Shown: in pieces, positions 44,137 through 52,631 of the stretch
How positions within the stretch are numbered: the first letter of the stretch is position 1
Layout of the letters: each line of letters begins with the position of its first letter
Origin: an uncultured Bacilli bacterium
GTDB lineage: Bacteria; Bacillota_I; Bacilli_A; RF39; UBA660
NCBI GenBank assembly: GCA_934162195.1
Contig: CAKPHO010000001.1
Span: 62,001-126,000, forward strand
Reading direction: 5' to 3'
DNA: 64,000 nucleotides
Notes under the pieces: model-generated
Seen by the model: only the letters and a program-made list of their open reading frames with translations
Databases searched by the model: none
Told to the model about the DNA's origin: nothing
Position numbers and translations under genes: made by a program

Positions 44137-45031
44137 TTGTATAATTATAGGAGCTGGAGTAGCAGGAATGACTTCAGCGCTTTATTTAAAAAGAGCAGGA
44201 ATAGATGTTGCTATAATAGAAAAAAATTATGTTGGTGGACAAATTAATAAAACTAATACAATTGAAAATTATCCCGGCTTTCAAAAAATAGATGGGCCAA
44301 CATTTTCTTTAACAATTGAAAATCAGTTAAAAAATTTAGATGTTCCAATTATCTATAGAAATGTATTAGATATTAATGAAAATTATGAAATAAAAGAAAT
44401 AATAACAAATAAAGAAAAGTATAAAGCTAAAGCTATAGTAGTAGCGACCGGAAAAATAGAAAGAAAATTAGGTATTTCTCTTGAAAATGAATTAACGGGA
44501 CATGGAATAAGCTATTGCGCTACTTGTGATGGTAATTTTTATAAAAATAGAGATGTTGCTATTGTTGGTGCTGGAAATACAGCTATGGAAGAAGCGTTAT
44601 ATCTTAGTAATATTTGTTCCAAAGTTTACTTAATTAATAGAACTAACCTTTTTCCTAAAGCAGATAATATATTATTAGAAAAAGTAAAAAATAAAGAAAA
44701 TATTACTATTATTACTGATAGTGTTGTTACTACACTATTAGAAAAAAATCAAACATTATCAGGAATAGTTCTAAATGATAATAAAAAAATAGATGTGGAT
44801 GGTTTGTTTGTTGCTATTGGAAGCATTCCAGATATTAGCTTTTTAAAAAATCTAAATTTAGAGACAGAAAATGGATATATTATTGTTAATAATCATATGG
44901 AAACAAATATAAAAGGAATCTTTGCTTGTGGTGATATAATAAAAAAAGACTTATATCAAATTATAACGGCAGCAAGTGATGGAGCAATAGCTGCTAATTC
45001 AGTAAGAAAATACTTATTAGAAAGAAGATAA
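44120..45031 (+). CDS. trxB: Thioredoxin-disulfide reductase
   Basis: 303 aa FAD/NADPH enzyme with GAGVAGMTSALYL, redox-active CATCDG (about residues 133-138), NADP motif GAGNTAMEEAL and the C-terminal GIFACGD. AGGTGATAT ribosome site within the end of lgt. Confidence 0.95.
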   Translation: MKLDFDCIIIGAGVAGMTSALYLKRAGIDVAIIEKNYVGGQINKTNTIENYPGFQKIDGPTFSLTIENQLKNLDVPIIYRNVLDINENYEIKEIITNKEKYKAKAIVVATGKIERKLGISLENELTGHGISYCATCDGNFYKNRDVAIVGAGNTAMEEALYLSNICSKVYLINRTNLFPKADNILLEKVKNKENITIITDSVVTTLLEKNQTLSGIVLNDNKKIDVDGLFVAIGSIPDISFLKNLNLETENGYIIVNNHMETNIKGIFACGDIIKKDLYQIITAASDGAIAANSVRKYLLERR

Positions 45032-45032
45032 C

Positions 45033-45980
45033 ATGAAAAAGAAAGTTGTTATACTAGGTGGTGGAACGGGAATGTCTTCACTTCTTAGGGGGTTAAAAGA
45101 ATTTCCGCTCGATATAACCGCAATTGTTTCAGTTTGTGATGATGGTAAGAGTACAGGAAAAATAAGAAAAGAATTTAATACTCCGGCACTTGGAGATATA
45201 AGAAAAGTTTTGGCATCACTTTCTGAAACAGAATCATTATTTGAAAAAATGTTAAACTATCGTTTTAAAACGAATGGGTCATTTAATGGTCACACTGTAG
45301 GGAATCTTTTATTAGTTGCTATGAGTGAAATAACTGGCTCTGTATCTAACGGAATTGAATCTTTGAGTAACATATTAAATTTAAAGGGTAAAGTTTTACC
45401 ACTTACTGAAGAAAGTAATAATACTTTAGTTGCTAGAATGTCAGATGGTAAAATAGTTGAAGGAGAACATAAAATAACTGAATATCCAAGTCCAATTGAA
45501 GAAGTTTGGTTTAAAGATAAAACAGAAGTAAATAAAGAAACATTAGTGGCTATAGAAAAAGCAGATTTAATAATTTTAAGCATGGGAAGCTTATATACTA
45601 GTGTGATTCCTAATTTATTATGTAAGGAAATTAAAGATGCCATAGATGGTAGTAATGCTAAAGTTTTATACGTATGTAATATGATGACTCAACCAGGCGA
45701 AACAGATAGATATACGGTTAGTGATCATATTAAAGCATTAAATAAATACTTAGGAAATAAAAAAATTAGTGTTGTTGTTGCAAATAATGGGTATATTAGC
45801 AAAACACTAGCACGACGTTATTACACCCTTGAACAAAAAGATCCTGTAAAAATAGATCGTGATGAAATAAAAAAATTAAAAGTAAAAATAATCGACGATA
45901 ATTTTGTAAGCATCGAAGGTGGCTTTTTACGTCATGATGCGATTAAAGTATCAAGTCAAATTTTTTCATATTTATTATAA
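45033..45980 (+). CDS. yvcK: Gluconeogenesis factor YvcK (UDP-sugar-binding protein)
   Basis: 315 aa CofD/YvcK family. GGGTGMSSLLRGLKEF at the N-terminus, FNGHTVGNLLLVA, and MMTQPGETDRYTVSDHI. In B. subtilis it binds UDP-GlcNAc and supports cell-wall homeostasis on gluconeogenic media. rapZ, usually just upstream, is missing. Followed by whiA as usual. Confidence 0.95.
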   Translation: MKKKVVILGGGTGMSSLLRGLKEFPLDITAIVSVCDDGKSTGKIRKEFNTPALGDIRKVLASLSETESLFEKMLNYRFKTNGSFNGHTVGNLLLVAMSEITGSVSNGIESLSNILNLKGKVLPLTEESNNTLVARMSDGKIVEGEHKITEYPSPIEEVWFKDKTEVNKETLVAIEKADLIILSMGSLYTSVIPNLLCKEIKDAIDGSNAKVLYVCNMMTQPGETDRYTVSDHIKALNKYLGNKKISVVVANNGYISKTLARRYYTLEQKDPVKIDRDEIKKLKVKIIDDNFVSIEGGFLRHDAIKVSSQIFSYLL

Positions 45981-45993
45981 AGGAGGTTAACAT

Positions 45994-46923
45994 ATGTCTT
46001 TTACACAAGAAGTGAAGCAAGAAATAATAGGATTAGAAGTACTTGGAACAGAAAAGATATCTGAACTATCTGCAATTATTCATAATTCCATTATAACAGA
46101 TAATTGTATAAGAATTATTTCTGAAAACAATTCTGTTATTAGATATATTTTTTCTTTAGTAAAAGATATATATCAAGTTACTCCAAAAATTATAGTTAGA
46201 CGGGGCTATAATTATAAAAAAAATTACATATACATACTCGAAATATATAATAAATTTGATGATATATTATCAGATTTAGGTATAGAAAAAAACAATAAAA
46301 TATTATCTATTCCTGCAGATTATATTATAGATGATGATTCATTATTAAGAAAGTATCTTACGGGGGTATTTTTAATAACAGGGAGTATAAATGATCCTAA
46401 AAAATCAAGGTATCACTTAGAATTTTTAGTAAATAATGAAAAATATTCAGAATTTTTAAAAAACTTGTTAAACAAATTTAATTTAAACAGTAAAATTATA
46501 AAAAGAGAAACAAAATATATGGTTTATATAAAAGAGGCTGAAAAAATAGGCGATTTTTTAAGAATTATAAATGCTACTAAAAGTCTACTTTATTATGAAG
46601 ATATAAGAATATATCGAGATCATAAGAATATGACAAATAGATTAAATAATTGTGAGCAAGCTAATGTCGATAAAATAATTAGTGTTGCAAATAGTCAAAT
46701 AAATGATATAAAAACAATAGTAGATATAGGAAGTTTAGATTTACTTGACGAAAAAGAACAAATAGTAGCTAAGTATCGTTTAAAATATCCTGATGCATCA
46801 CTACTTGAATTAAGTGAGATTATATCTTTAGAAACCGGCAAACCACTTACAAAATCAGGTGTAAATCATAGAATGAAAAAAATAAAATTATTAGCTGAGA
46901 AAATAAGGAAGAACGAAAAGTAG
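45994..46923 (+). CDS. whiA: WhiA family DNA-binding protein
   Basis: 309 aa. LAGLIDADG-like N-terminal fold (degenerate homing endonuclease) and a C-terminal helix-turn-helix with YPDASLLELSEI...LTKSGVNHRMKKI. In B. subtilis it affects cell division and chromosome segregation; in Streptomyces it is a sporulation regulator. AGGAGG ribosome site. Confidence 0.94.
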   Translation: MSFTQEVKQEIIGLEVLGTEKISELSAIIHNSIITDNCIRIISENNSVIRYIFSLVKDIYQVTPKIIVRRGYNYKKNYIYILEIYNKFDDILSDLGIEKNNKILSIPADYIIDDDSLLRKYLTGVFLITGSINDPKKSRYHLEFLVNNEKYSEFLKNLLNKFNLNSKIIKRETKYMVYIKEAEKIGDFLRIINATKSLLYYEDIRIYRDHKNMTNRLNNCEQANVDKIISVANSQINDIKTIVDIGSLDLLDEKEQIVAKYRLKYPDASLLELSEIISLETGKPLTKSGVNHRMKKIKLLAEKIRKNEK

Positions 46924-46941
46924 CGTTCTTTTATTATTTTT
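46909..46941 (+). terminator. whiA terminator
   Basis: AAGAACG/CGTTCTT stem, 8-base loop containing the stop codon, T-rich tail. Confidence 0.7.
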
Positions 46942-46942
46942 A

Positions 46943-46971
46943 AGGACAATTTACTTATTTTATAGTATAAT
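46943..46971 (+). promoter_or_regulatory. Promoter of rplI-dnaB-walJ-rlmH
   Basis: AGGACA (46943-46948), 17-base spacer, TATAAT (46966-46971). Confidence 0.55.
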
Positions 46972-46995
46972 AAATGTGATTAAGAGGAGGTATAT

Positions 46996-47436
46996 ATGAA
47001 AGTTATATTTCTTAAAGATGTAAAAAAACAAGGTAAAAAGGGTGAAATAAAGGATGTTGCAGACGGATATGGTAAAAATTTCTTAATAAAAAATGGGTAT
47101 GCAGTATTAGCAACAGAGACAGGTGTTAAAAGATTAAACGCTGAAAATGAAGAAAAACGATTAGAGGAAAAGTTAAACATTAAAAATTGTGAAGACTTAA
47201 AGAAAACTTTAGAAAAAGCAAAATTTAGATTTAAGGTAAAAACCGGGGCTGGTGATCGTGTATTTGGTAGTGTAAGTACAAAATCAATTGCTGAAGAATT
47301 AAAAAAGCAAGGATTTGATATAGATAAGAAAAAAATAAAATTGGATAATCCTTTAACTTCTCTAGGTTTCCATAATGTAAAAATAGAGTTACATAAAGAA
47401 GTAGTAGCGCAAATAAAAGTAGAATTAACGAAGTAG
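46996..47436 (+). CDS. rplI: 50S ribosomal protein L9
   Basis: 146 aa with the L9 N-terminus MKVIFLKDVKKQGKKGEIKD, GYGKNFLI, a central helix rich in Glu/Lys, and a C-terminal rRNA-binding domain. Followed by dnaB, as in B. subtilis (rplI-dnaC). Confidence 0.97.
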   Translation: MKVIFLKDVKKQGKKGEIKDVADGYGKNFLIKNGYAVLATETGVKRLNAENEEKRLEEKLNIKNCEDLKKTLEKAKFRFKVKTGAGDRVFGSVSTKSIAEELKKQGFDIDKKKIKLDNPLTSLGFHNVKIELHKEVVAQIKVELTK

Positions 47437-47444
47437 GTGATATT

Positions 47445-48797
47445 ATGCAAGAAAGAAATATGCCACATAATTTAGAGGCAGAACAATCTGTTTTAGGATC
47501 AATGTTCTTGTCAAAATATGCATTACAAAAGGCATTGGAGTCTTTAACTAAAGAATCATTTTATTCTGATAGTAATGCTAAAATATTTGAAGTTATTGAT
47601 TTTCTATCAGAAAAAGGTACAAGTATAGATTTAACAACTGTAACAGCTGAGTTAGATAATAGAAAATGGTTGAAACAAGTAGGAGACATAGAATATGTAA
47701 CTGAAATAGTAAATATCGTACCAAGCGCAGCTAACATTGATGAATATATAAGAATTGTTGAGGAAAAGGCTGTTTTAAGGCGATTAATTAATGAAGCTAC
47801 TGATATTGTAAGTAGCGGATATAATCAAGCAGAAGATGTTAATGATATTCTTGATAACGCTGAGAAAAAAATACTTAATGTCGTAAAGACACGAAAAGGA
47901 ACTGAGTTTAGAAGTATTCAAGATGTATTATTTAAAACACAAGCTGATTTGGAAAAATTGGCTCAAACAAAGAATGAAATTACTGGATTAGTAACAGGAT
48001 TTTATGATTTAGATAAAATAACTTCTGGATTGCATGGAAATGAATTAATCATTATAGCTGCACGTCCCGCCATGGGAAAAACAGCTTTTGCTGTTAATTT
48101 AGCAACTAATATAGCTATTCAAAATAAGAAACCAGTAGCCCTTTTTAACATGGAAATGGGTGCAGAACAACTAGCAATGCGTATGCTTTCTTCTGCTGGT
48201 CAAATAGATGGTTATAAATTAAAAAATGGAAGACTTGAACACGATGATTGGAAAAGAGTTAATGAAGCCATAAGCCGTCTTGCAGAAACAAAGATATTTA
48301 TTGATGATACTCCTGGCATGACAATAGGCGAAATAAGAGCTAAATGTCGCCGTTTAGCAAGCTCTGAAGGTGGATTAGGGGTAGTGATTATTGACTACTT
48401 ACAATTAATCACAGGATCCGCAAAATATGCAGGAAATAGGCAACAGGAAGTATCTGAAATATCTCGTTCTTTAAAGACACTAGCTATGGAATTAGAGATA
48501 CCAGTAGTGGCTTTAGCACAATTATCTCGTACTGTTGAAGGAAGAGAAGATAAACGACCTTTATTAAGTGATTTAAGAGAGTCTGGATCAATAGAGCAAG
48601 ATGCAGATATAGTCGCATTCTTGTATCGTGATGATTACTATACAAAAGAAGTATCAATTGATGAAAATACAAGTAAAAGCGAATTTATTATAGCTAAGCA
48701 TCGTAATGGCCCAACTGCCACAATAGATTTAATTTTCAAACGTAATACAAGTACATTTGTAAGTATGTTAAAAAGTGAAAAAAAACATGAAGATTAG
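47445..48797 (+). CDS. dnaB: Replicative DNA helicase
   Basis: 450 aa DnaB family (DnaC in Bacillus). N-terminal NTD PHNLEAEQSVLGSMF, RecA-like core with Walker A ARPAMGKTAF, Walker B VVIIDYLQLI and the DLRESGSIEQDADIV motif. Overlaps walJ. Confidence 0.97.
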   Translation: MQERNMPHNLEAEQSVLGSMFLSKYALQKALESLTKESFYSDSNAKIFEVIDFLSEKGTSIDLTTVTAELDNRKWLKQVGDIEYVTEIVNIVPSAANIDEYIRIVEEKAVLRRLINEATDIVSSGYNQAEDVNDILDNAEKKILNVVKTRKGTEFRSIQDVLFKTQADLEKLAQTKNEITGLVTGFYDLDKITSGLHGNELIIIAARPAMGKTAFAVNLATNIAIQNKKPVALFNMEMGAEQLAMRMLSSAGQIDGYKLKNGRLEHDDWKRVNEAISRLAETKIFIDDTPGMTIGEIRAKCRRLASSEGGLGVVIIDYLQLITGSAKYAGNRQQEVSEISRSLKTLAMELEIPVVALAQLSRTVEGREDKRPLLSDLRESGSIEQDADIVAFLYRDDYYTKEVSIDENTSKSEFIIAKHRNGPTATIDLIFKRNTSTFVSMLKSEKKHED

Positions 48798-49554
48798 TTT
48801 ATTAGCAAGTGGAAGTAAAGGGAATTGTTGTTTTATTGAAACAAAAAACAATTCTTTTCTAATAGATGTGGGAATGACTTGTGCTTACATAGAGAAAGAG
48901 TTAAATACTGTTGAAAAAAAAGGAAAAGATATAGATGCTGTATTTATAACACATACTCATACAGACCATATAAATGGTTTAAAAGTATTTGTAAAAAAAT
49001 ATAATCCGATAATATATGTAAGTGAGAAAATGTATCAGGAATTAAGAAATATTGTTTGGTCTGATAACTATGTAATTATAGATAAAGAAATAATAATAGA
49101 TGATTTAAAGATAACAGCAATTAAAACTTCTCACGACGCTGATGATTCAATGGGATATATTTTTGAAGAAGATGGCCATAGTTTAGTATATATTACCGAT
49201 ACAGGATATATTAATGCTAAAAACCATCAAAAGTTATCTAATAAGAATATGTATATATTAGAAAGTAATCATGATATAGATATGCTTATGAATAATCCTA
49301 AATATCCTTATCACCTTAAACAAAGAATACTTGGAGATAAAGGACATTTATCAAATAAAGATTGTTCTTACTATTTATCAAAGTTTATTGGTGAAAACAC
49401 AAAATGTATTATTTTAGCTCACTTAAGTGAACATAATAATACTCCTACTTTAGCACTAGAAGAATTAAAAAAAACTTTGCAAGATAATAATAAAAAATGT
49501 AATAATATAATTGTTGCACAACAAAAAGAGAGAACCGAGTTGGTAGAAGTATGA
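48787..49554 (+). CDS. walJ: Metallo-beta-lactamase fold hydrolase WalJ (YycJ)
   Basis: 255 aa with the family start ISLLASGSKGNCCFIE and the metal site THTHTDHINGL (H-x-H-x-D-H). YycJ/VicX links DNA repair and the WalRK cell-wall pathway in other Bacillota. The GTG at 48775 and the ATG at 48787 both lie in the dnaB end. The ATG (MKISLLAS) fits homologues better. The walRK genes are not in the window. Stop codon overlaps rlmH as ATGA. Confidence 0.9.
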   Translation: MKISLLASGSKGNCCFIETKNNSFLIDVGMTCAYIEKELNTVEKKGKDIDAVFITHTHTDHINGLKVFVKKYNPIIYVSEKMYQELRNIVWSDNYVIIDKEIIIDDLKITAIKTSHDADDSMGYIFEEDGHSLVYITDTGYINAKNHQKLSNKNMYILESNHDIDMLMNNPKYPYHLKQRILGDKGHLSNKDCSYYLSKFIGENTKCIILAHLSEHNNTPTLALEELKKTLQDNNKKCNNIIVAQQKERTELVEV

Positions 49555-50006
49555 TAAAAATACTATGTGTTGGAAAAATAAAAGAAAAATTTTTTAAAGA
49601 TGCTGTCTCTGAGTATAGTAAAAGATTATCTAAATACACAAATCTTCAAATAATTGAAGTAGATGATATTAATAGCGATAATATAAACTCTATTTTAGAT
49701 AAAGAAAAAGATTTACTTATAAAACATATATCATCTAAAGATTATGTTATTACTCTTGAAATAGAGGGTAAACAACTAAGTTCACTAGAACTTTCTAAAA
49801 AGATAGAAGAACTTCAGATTTATAATTCAAGCATTGTTTTTATAATTGGAGGTTCTTATGGATTACACCAACAAATAAAAGATAGAGCTGATTATAAATT
49901 ATCTTTTTCTAAACTAACATTCCCTCATCAATTATTTAGAATTATTCTTTTAGAACAAATTTATCGTGCCTATAAAATAATAAGTAATGAATCTTATCAT
50001 AAATAA
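49551..50006 (+). CDS. rlmH: 23S rRNA pseudouridine-1915 N3-methyltransferase RlmH
   Basis: 151 aa SPOUT methyltransferase. KILCVGKIKEKFFKDAVSEY at the start, FIIGGSYGL (SAM knot) and the C-terminal HQLFRIILLEQIYRAYKI. A strong family match. Confidence 0.96.
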   Translation: MIKILCVGKIKEKFFKDAVSEYSKRLSKYTNLQIIEVDDINSDNINSILDKEKDLLIKHISSKDYVITLEIEGKQLSSLELSKKIEELQIYNSSIVFIIGGSYGLHQQIKDRADYKLSFSKLTFPHQLFRIILLEQIYRAYKIISNESYHK

Positions 50007-50019
50007 TTGAATAAATATC

Positions 50020-50060
50020 AAAAAGATTGTCCACTATTAAATAGAAAGGACAATCTTTTT
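50020..50060 (+). terminator. Long hairpin after rlmH ending at the spoIIR start codon
   Basis: A perfect 13-bp inverted repeat (50020-50032 with 50048-50060), 15-base loop with inner complementarity (CTATT/AATAG). The last five bases are T and the next base is the A of the spoIIR ATG. Terminator for rlmH, and it also takes the spoIIR ribosome site (AAAGGA) into its 3' arm. Confidence 0.75.
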
Positions 50061-50585
50061 ATGAAAAAAACAATATTTATTTTAATAACAATATTTTTAA
50101 TTTATTATATAATTGGAGCTTTAAGTGAGGAGATAATAAGGATTCCAGACGAGGCAATTAGATTTAGAGTAATAGCTAATAGTAATACAAAACAAGATCA
50201 AGATGTAAAATATAAAGTAAAAGATGAAGTAGAATTATATATGGCATCGATTTTACAAAATGTTGATAATATTGATGAATCTAGAGATATTATTTCTACT
50301 AATTTAGATAGTATAAATAATAAAGTGACTAATGTATTTAATAAAAATAATTACAATCTAAATTATAAAGTTAATTTTGGATTAAATTACTTTCCTGAGA
50401 AAGAATTCAAGGGAATAATTTATGATGCTGGATATTATGAATCACTAGTTATCACCATTGGAGAAGGAAAAGGTGATAATTGGTGGTGTGTATTATTTCC
50501 TCCTTTATGTATGTTAGAAGCAGAAGAAAGTACAGACATAGAATATAAATCTTTTGTAAAGGAAATTGTTGATAAGTATATATAA
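50061..50585 (+). CDS. spoIIR: Stage II sporulation protein R
   Basis: 174 aa. N-terminal hydrophobic segment (residues 4-22), then the SpoIIR core: IPDEAIRFRVIANSNT, VKYKVKDEV and the hallmark GEGKGDNWWCVLFPPLCML. In endospore formers SpoIIR is made in the forespore under SigF and triggers SpoIIGA to cleave pro-SigE. The ATG at 50061 is preferred over an upstream TTG at 50007. The ribosome site AAAGGA is part of a strong hairpin, so expression may need a forespore-specific start or RNA unfolding. Confidence 0.93.
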   Translation: MKKTIFILITIFLIYYIIGALSEEIIRIPDEAIRFRVIANSNTKQDQDVKYKVKDEVELYMASILQNVDNIDESRDIISTNLDSINNKVTNVFNKNNYNLNYKVNFGLNYFPEKEFKGIIYDAGYYESLVITIGEGKGDNWWCVLFPPLCMLEAEESTDIEYKSFVKEIVDKYI

Positions 50586-50622
50586 TTAGTGATATTTAAA
50601 TTAATTAATACAACGTATAATT

Positions 50623-50659
50623 AAAACTTCCTATAATAAAATGTTATAGGAGGTTTTTT
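50623..50659 (+). terminator. Hairpin after spoIIR that contains the mntP ribosome site
   Basis: A 12-bp stem with one G-U pair (50625-50636 with 50644-50655), 7-base loop, then TTTTTT. AGGAGG, the ribosome site of the next gene, is in the 3' arm. Terminator for spoIIR and/or translational control of mntP. Confidence 0.65.
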
Positions 50660-50660
50660 C

Positions 50661-51191
50661 ATGCAAATATTTATTATATTAACAATAGCAGTAAGTCTTA
50701 GCATGGATGCTTTTTCTTTGTCACTTGCGTATGGAACTTTAGGAATTACCAAAAAAGAAATATCAAAACTATCTTTAATTGTTGGCTTATATCATTTTTT
50801 TATGCCCTTATTTGGATATTATCTAGGTCGTATATTATTAAATGTAATTCCTCTTAATCCTGATTTTATTGTTTTTGTTGTTCTTTCTTTTGTTGGGATA
50901 GAAATGATTATTGAATCAATTAAAACAGAAAGTGTTGTAAAAAAAACTAAAATTATAGATTTATTATTATTTGGTTTAGCAGTAAGTATGGATAGTTTTT
51001 CTATAGGTATTGGGTTGAATGCAATATCACATAAAAAAATATTATGTGCTTTAACTTTTAGTATAACTAGTTATATATTTACATATCTTGGTTTAAATTT
51101 TGGCAAAAAAATAAACCAGTGGATAGGAAAAATATCCACCATAATAGGTGGTATTGTTTTAATAGTAATAGGGATAATATATTTATTTTAA
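50661..51191 (+). CDS. mntP: MntP/YtaF-family manganese efflux-like membrane protein
   Basis: 176 aa with six hydrophobic segments in two DUF204 repeats. The repeats start SLSMDAFSLSLAYG and AVSMDSFSIGIGL, carrying the paired Asp residues needed for Mn2+ export in MntP. The sporulation protein YtaF is a relative; the SMDAF form is closer to MntP. No yybP-ykoY-type manganese riboswitch was recognised in the short leader. Confidence 0.82.
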   Translation: MQIFIILTIAVSLSMDAFSLSLAYGTLGITKKEISKLSLIVGLYHFFMPLFGYYLGRILLNVIPLNPDFIVFVVLSFVGIEMIIESIKTESVVKKTKIIDLLLFGLAVSMDSFSIGIGLNAISHKKILCALTFSITSYIFTYLGLNFGKKINQWIGKISTIIGGIVLIVIGIIYLF

Positions 51192-51209
51192 TTTGCTTTT
51201 TTGTTTTCC

Positions 51210-51238
51210 TTGCCTTTTCCTTCTAAAAATAATATAAT
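51210..51238 (+). promoter_or_regulatory. murA promoter
   Basis: TTGCCT (51210-51215), 17-base spacer, TATAAT (51233-51238), about 80 bases before the ATG. Confidence 0.55.
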
Positions 51239-51320
51239 TAGAATGTGAAAAGTATTAATAATATAAACACCAATAGCAAAAAAAAACATATAAATATAGT
51301 GATAGTAGTGGAGGGTATAA

Positions 51321-52574
51321 ATGAAACAAATAAAAATAGAAGGAAAGCATTTGTTAGAAGGAACAATAAAAATCAGTGGAGCTAAAAATAGTGCTGTTGC
51401 CCTTATTCCGGCTTCTTTGCTTTCTGATGGAATTGTTACTATAGATAATGTTCCTAATATATCAGATATAGATGCTTTATCAGAAATATTAGAATTTTTA
51501 GGAGTACAAGTAGAAAGAAACGAGGGATTAATTAAAATAGATTCCACTAATTTAGTTAATAAAGAAATTCCAGAAATGATTTCTAGCAAATTAAGAGCAT
51601 CTTATTATTTTATGTCAGCGCTTTTAGGTAAATATAAAAAAGTAGAAATGTATTTTCCAGGCGGATGTTCTATAGGTGCTAGACCAATTGATCAAACCCT
51701 AAAAGGTTTTAAAGAATTAGGAGCCAAAGTAAAAGAAGAAGAAAATAAATATACAATAACTGCAGAAAATCTACATGGAGGACATGTTTATTTAGATATG
51801 CCCAGTGTTGGAGCAACTATAAATACTATGTTAGTGGCAGTTAGGGCTAATGGTAAAACCATTATAGAAAATGCTGCGAAAGAACCAGAGATTGTTAATG
51901 TTGCAACATTTTTAAATAATATGGGTGCTAAAATTACTGGTGCTGGAACAAGTGAAATAAGAATAACTGGGGTTAATCATTTAAACGGATGTTTTTCTGA
52001 AGTTATTCCAGATAGAATTGAAGCGGGAACTTATATTATAGCAGGAGCTTTAGCTGGCAATAATTTAAAGGTGGAAAATATTATTCCAGAACATGTTGAA
52101 TCATTGACTTTAAAGTTAAAAGAAATTGGAGTTCCAATTGAAATTGGTGATGACTATGCTATTGTAAGTAAAACAAACAATATGAAAAGTATTAATGTTA
52201 AGACTTTAGGATATCCTGGATTTCCTACCGATTTACAACAACCATTAACTACATTGTTAACACAATGTACTGGTAAATCTATATTAGAAGAAACTATTTA
52301 TGAAAATAGATTCCAAAATGTTAAATATTTAAATAATATGGGTTCTAAGATAGAAATAAATGATCGTAAAATATATATTCAAGGTCCTACAAGTTTAAAA
52401 GGAACAGAGGTAGTAGCAACTGATTTAAGAGCAGGTGCTTGTCTTATTTTAGCGGGTCTTGCTGCAGAAGGAATAACTATTGTAAAAGAAGTAGAACATG
52501 TATTAAGAGGATATGATAATATCATAAATAAACTAACTTCTGTTGGTGCTAAAATAGAATTAAGTGAAGAATAA
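51321..52574 (+). CDS. murA: UDP-N-acetylglucosamine 1-carboxyvinyltransferase MurA
   Basis: 417 aa EPSP-synthase fold. First committed step of peptidoglycan precursor synthesis. GGAKNSA-type start (ISGAKNSAVAL), and PGGCSIGARPID contains the active-site cysteine that fosfomycin alkylates. Confirms that the organism makes peptidoglycan. Confidence 0.96.
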   Translation: MKQIKIEGKHLLEGTIKISGAKNSAVALIPASLLSDGIVTIDNVPNISDIDALSEILEFLGVQVERNEGLIKIDSTNLVNKEIPEMISSKLRASYYFMSALLGKYKKVEMYFPGGCSIGARPIDQTLKGFKELGAKVKEEENKYTITAENLHGGHVYLDMPSVGATINTMLVAVRANGKTIIENAAKEPEIVNVATFLNNMGAKITGAGTSEIRITGVNHLNGCFSEVIPDRIEAGTYIIAGALAGNNLKVENIIPEHVESLTLKLKEIGVPIEIGDDYAIVSKTNNMKSINVKTLGYPGFPTDLQQPLTTLLTQCTGKSILEETIYENRFQNVKYLNNMGSKIEINDRKIYIQGPTSLKGTEVVATDLRAGACLILAGLAAEGITIVKEVEHVLRGYDNIINKLTSVGAKIELSEE

Positions 52575-52597
52575 ATTAATAGAATTTTAATATAATT

Positions 52598-52622
52598 AAG
52601 TAGGATTAACCCTACTTTTTTT
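52598..52622 (+). terminator. murA terminator
   Basis: AAGTAGG/CCTACTT stem, 6-base loop, seven T. The T run is immediately followed by the GGAGG ribosome site of the next gene. Confidence 0.85.
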
Positions 52623-52631
52623 GGAGGTAAA

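Noticed and set aside
46980..47468. 162-aa minus-strand open frame over rplI
   Set aside because: It lies antisense to the clear L9 gene; Phe/Ser-rich composition is typical of antisense translation here.
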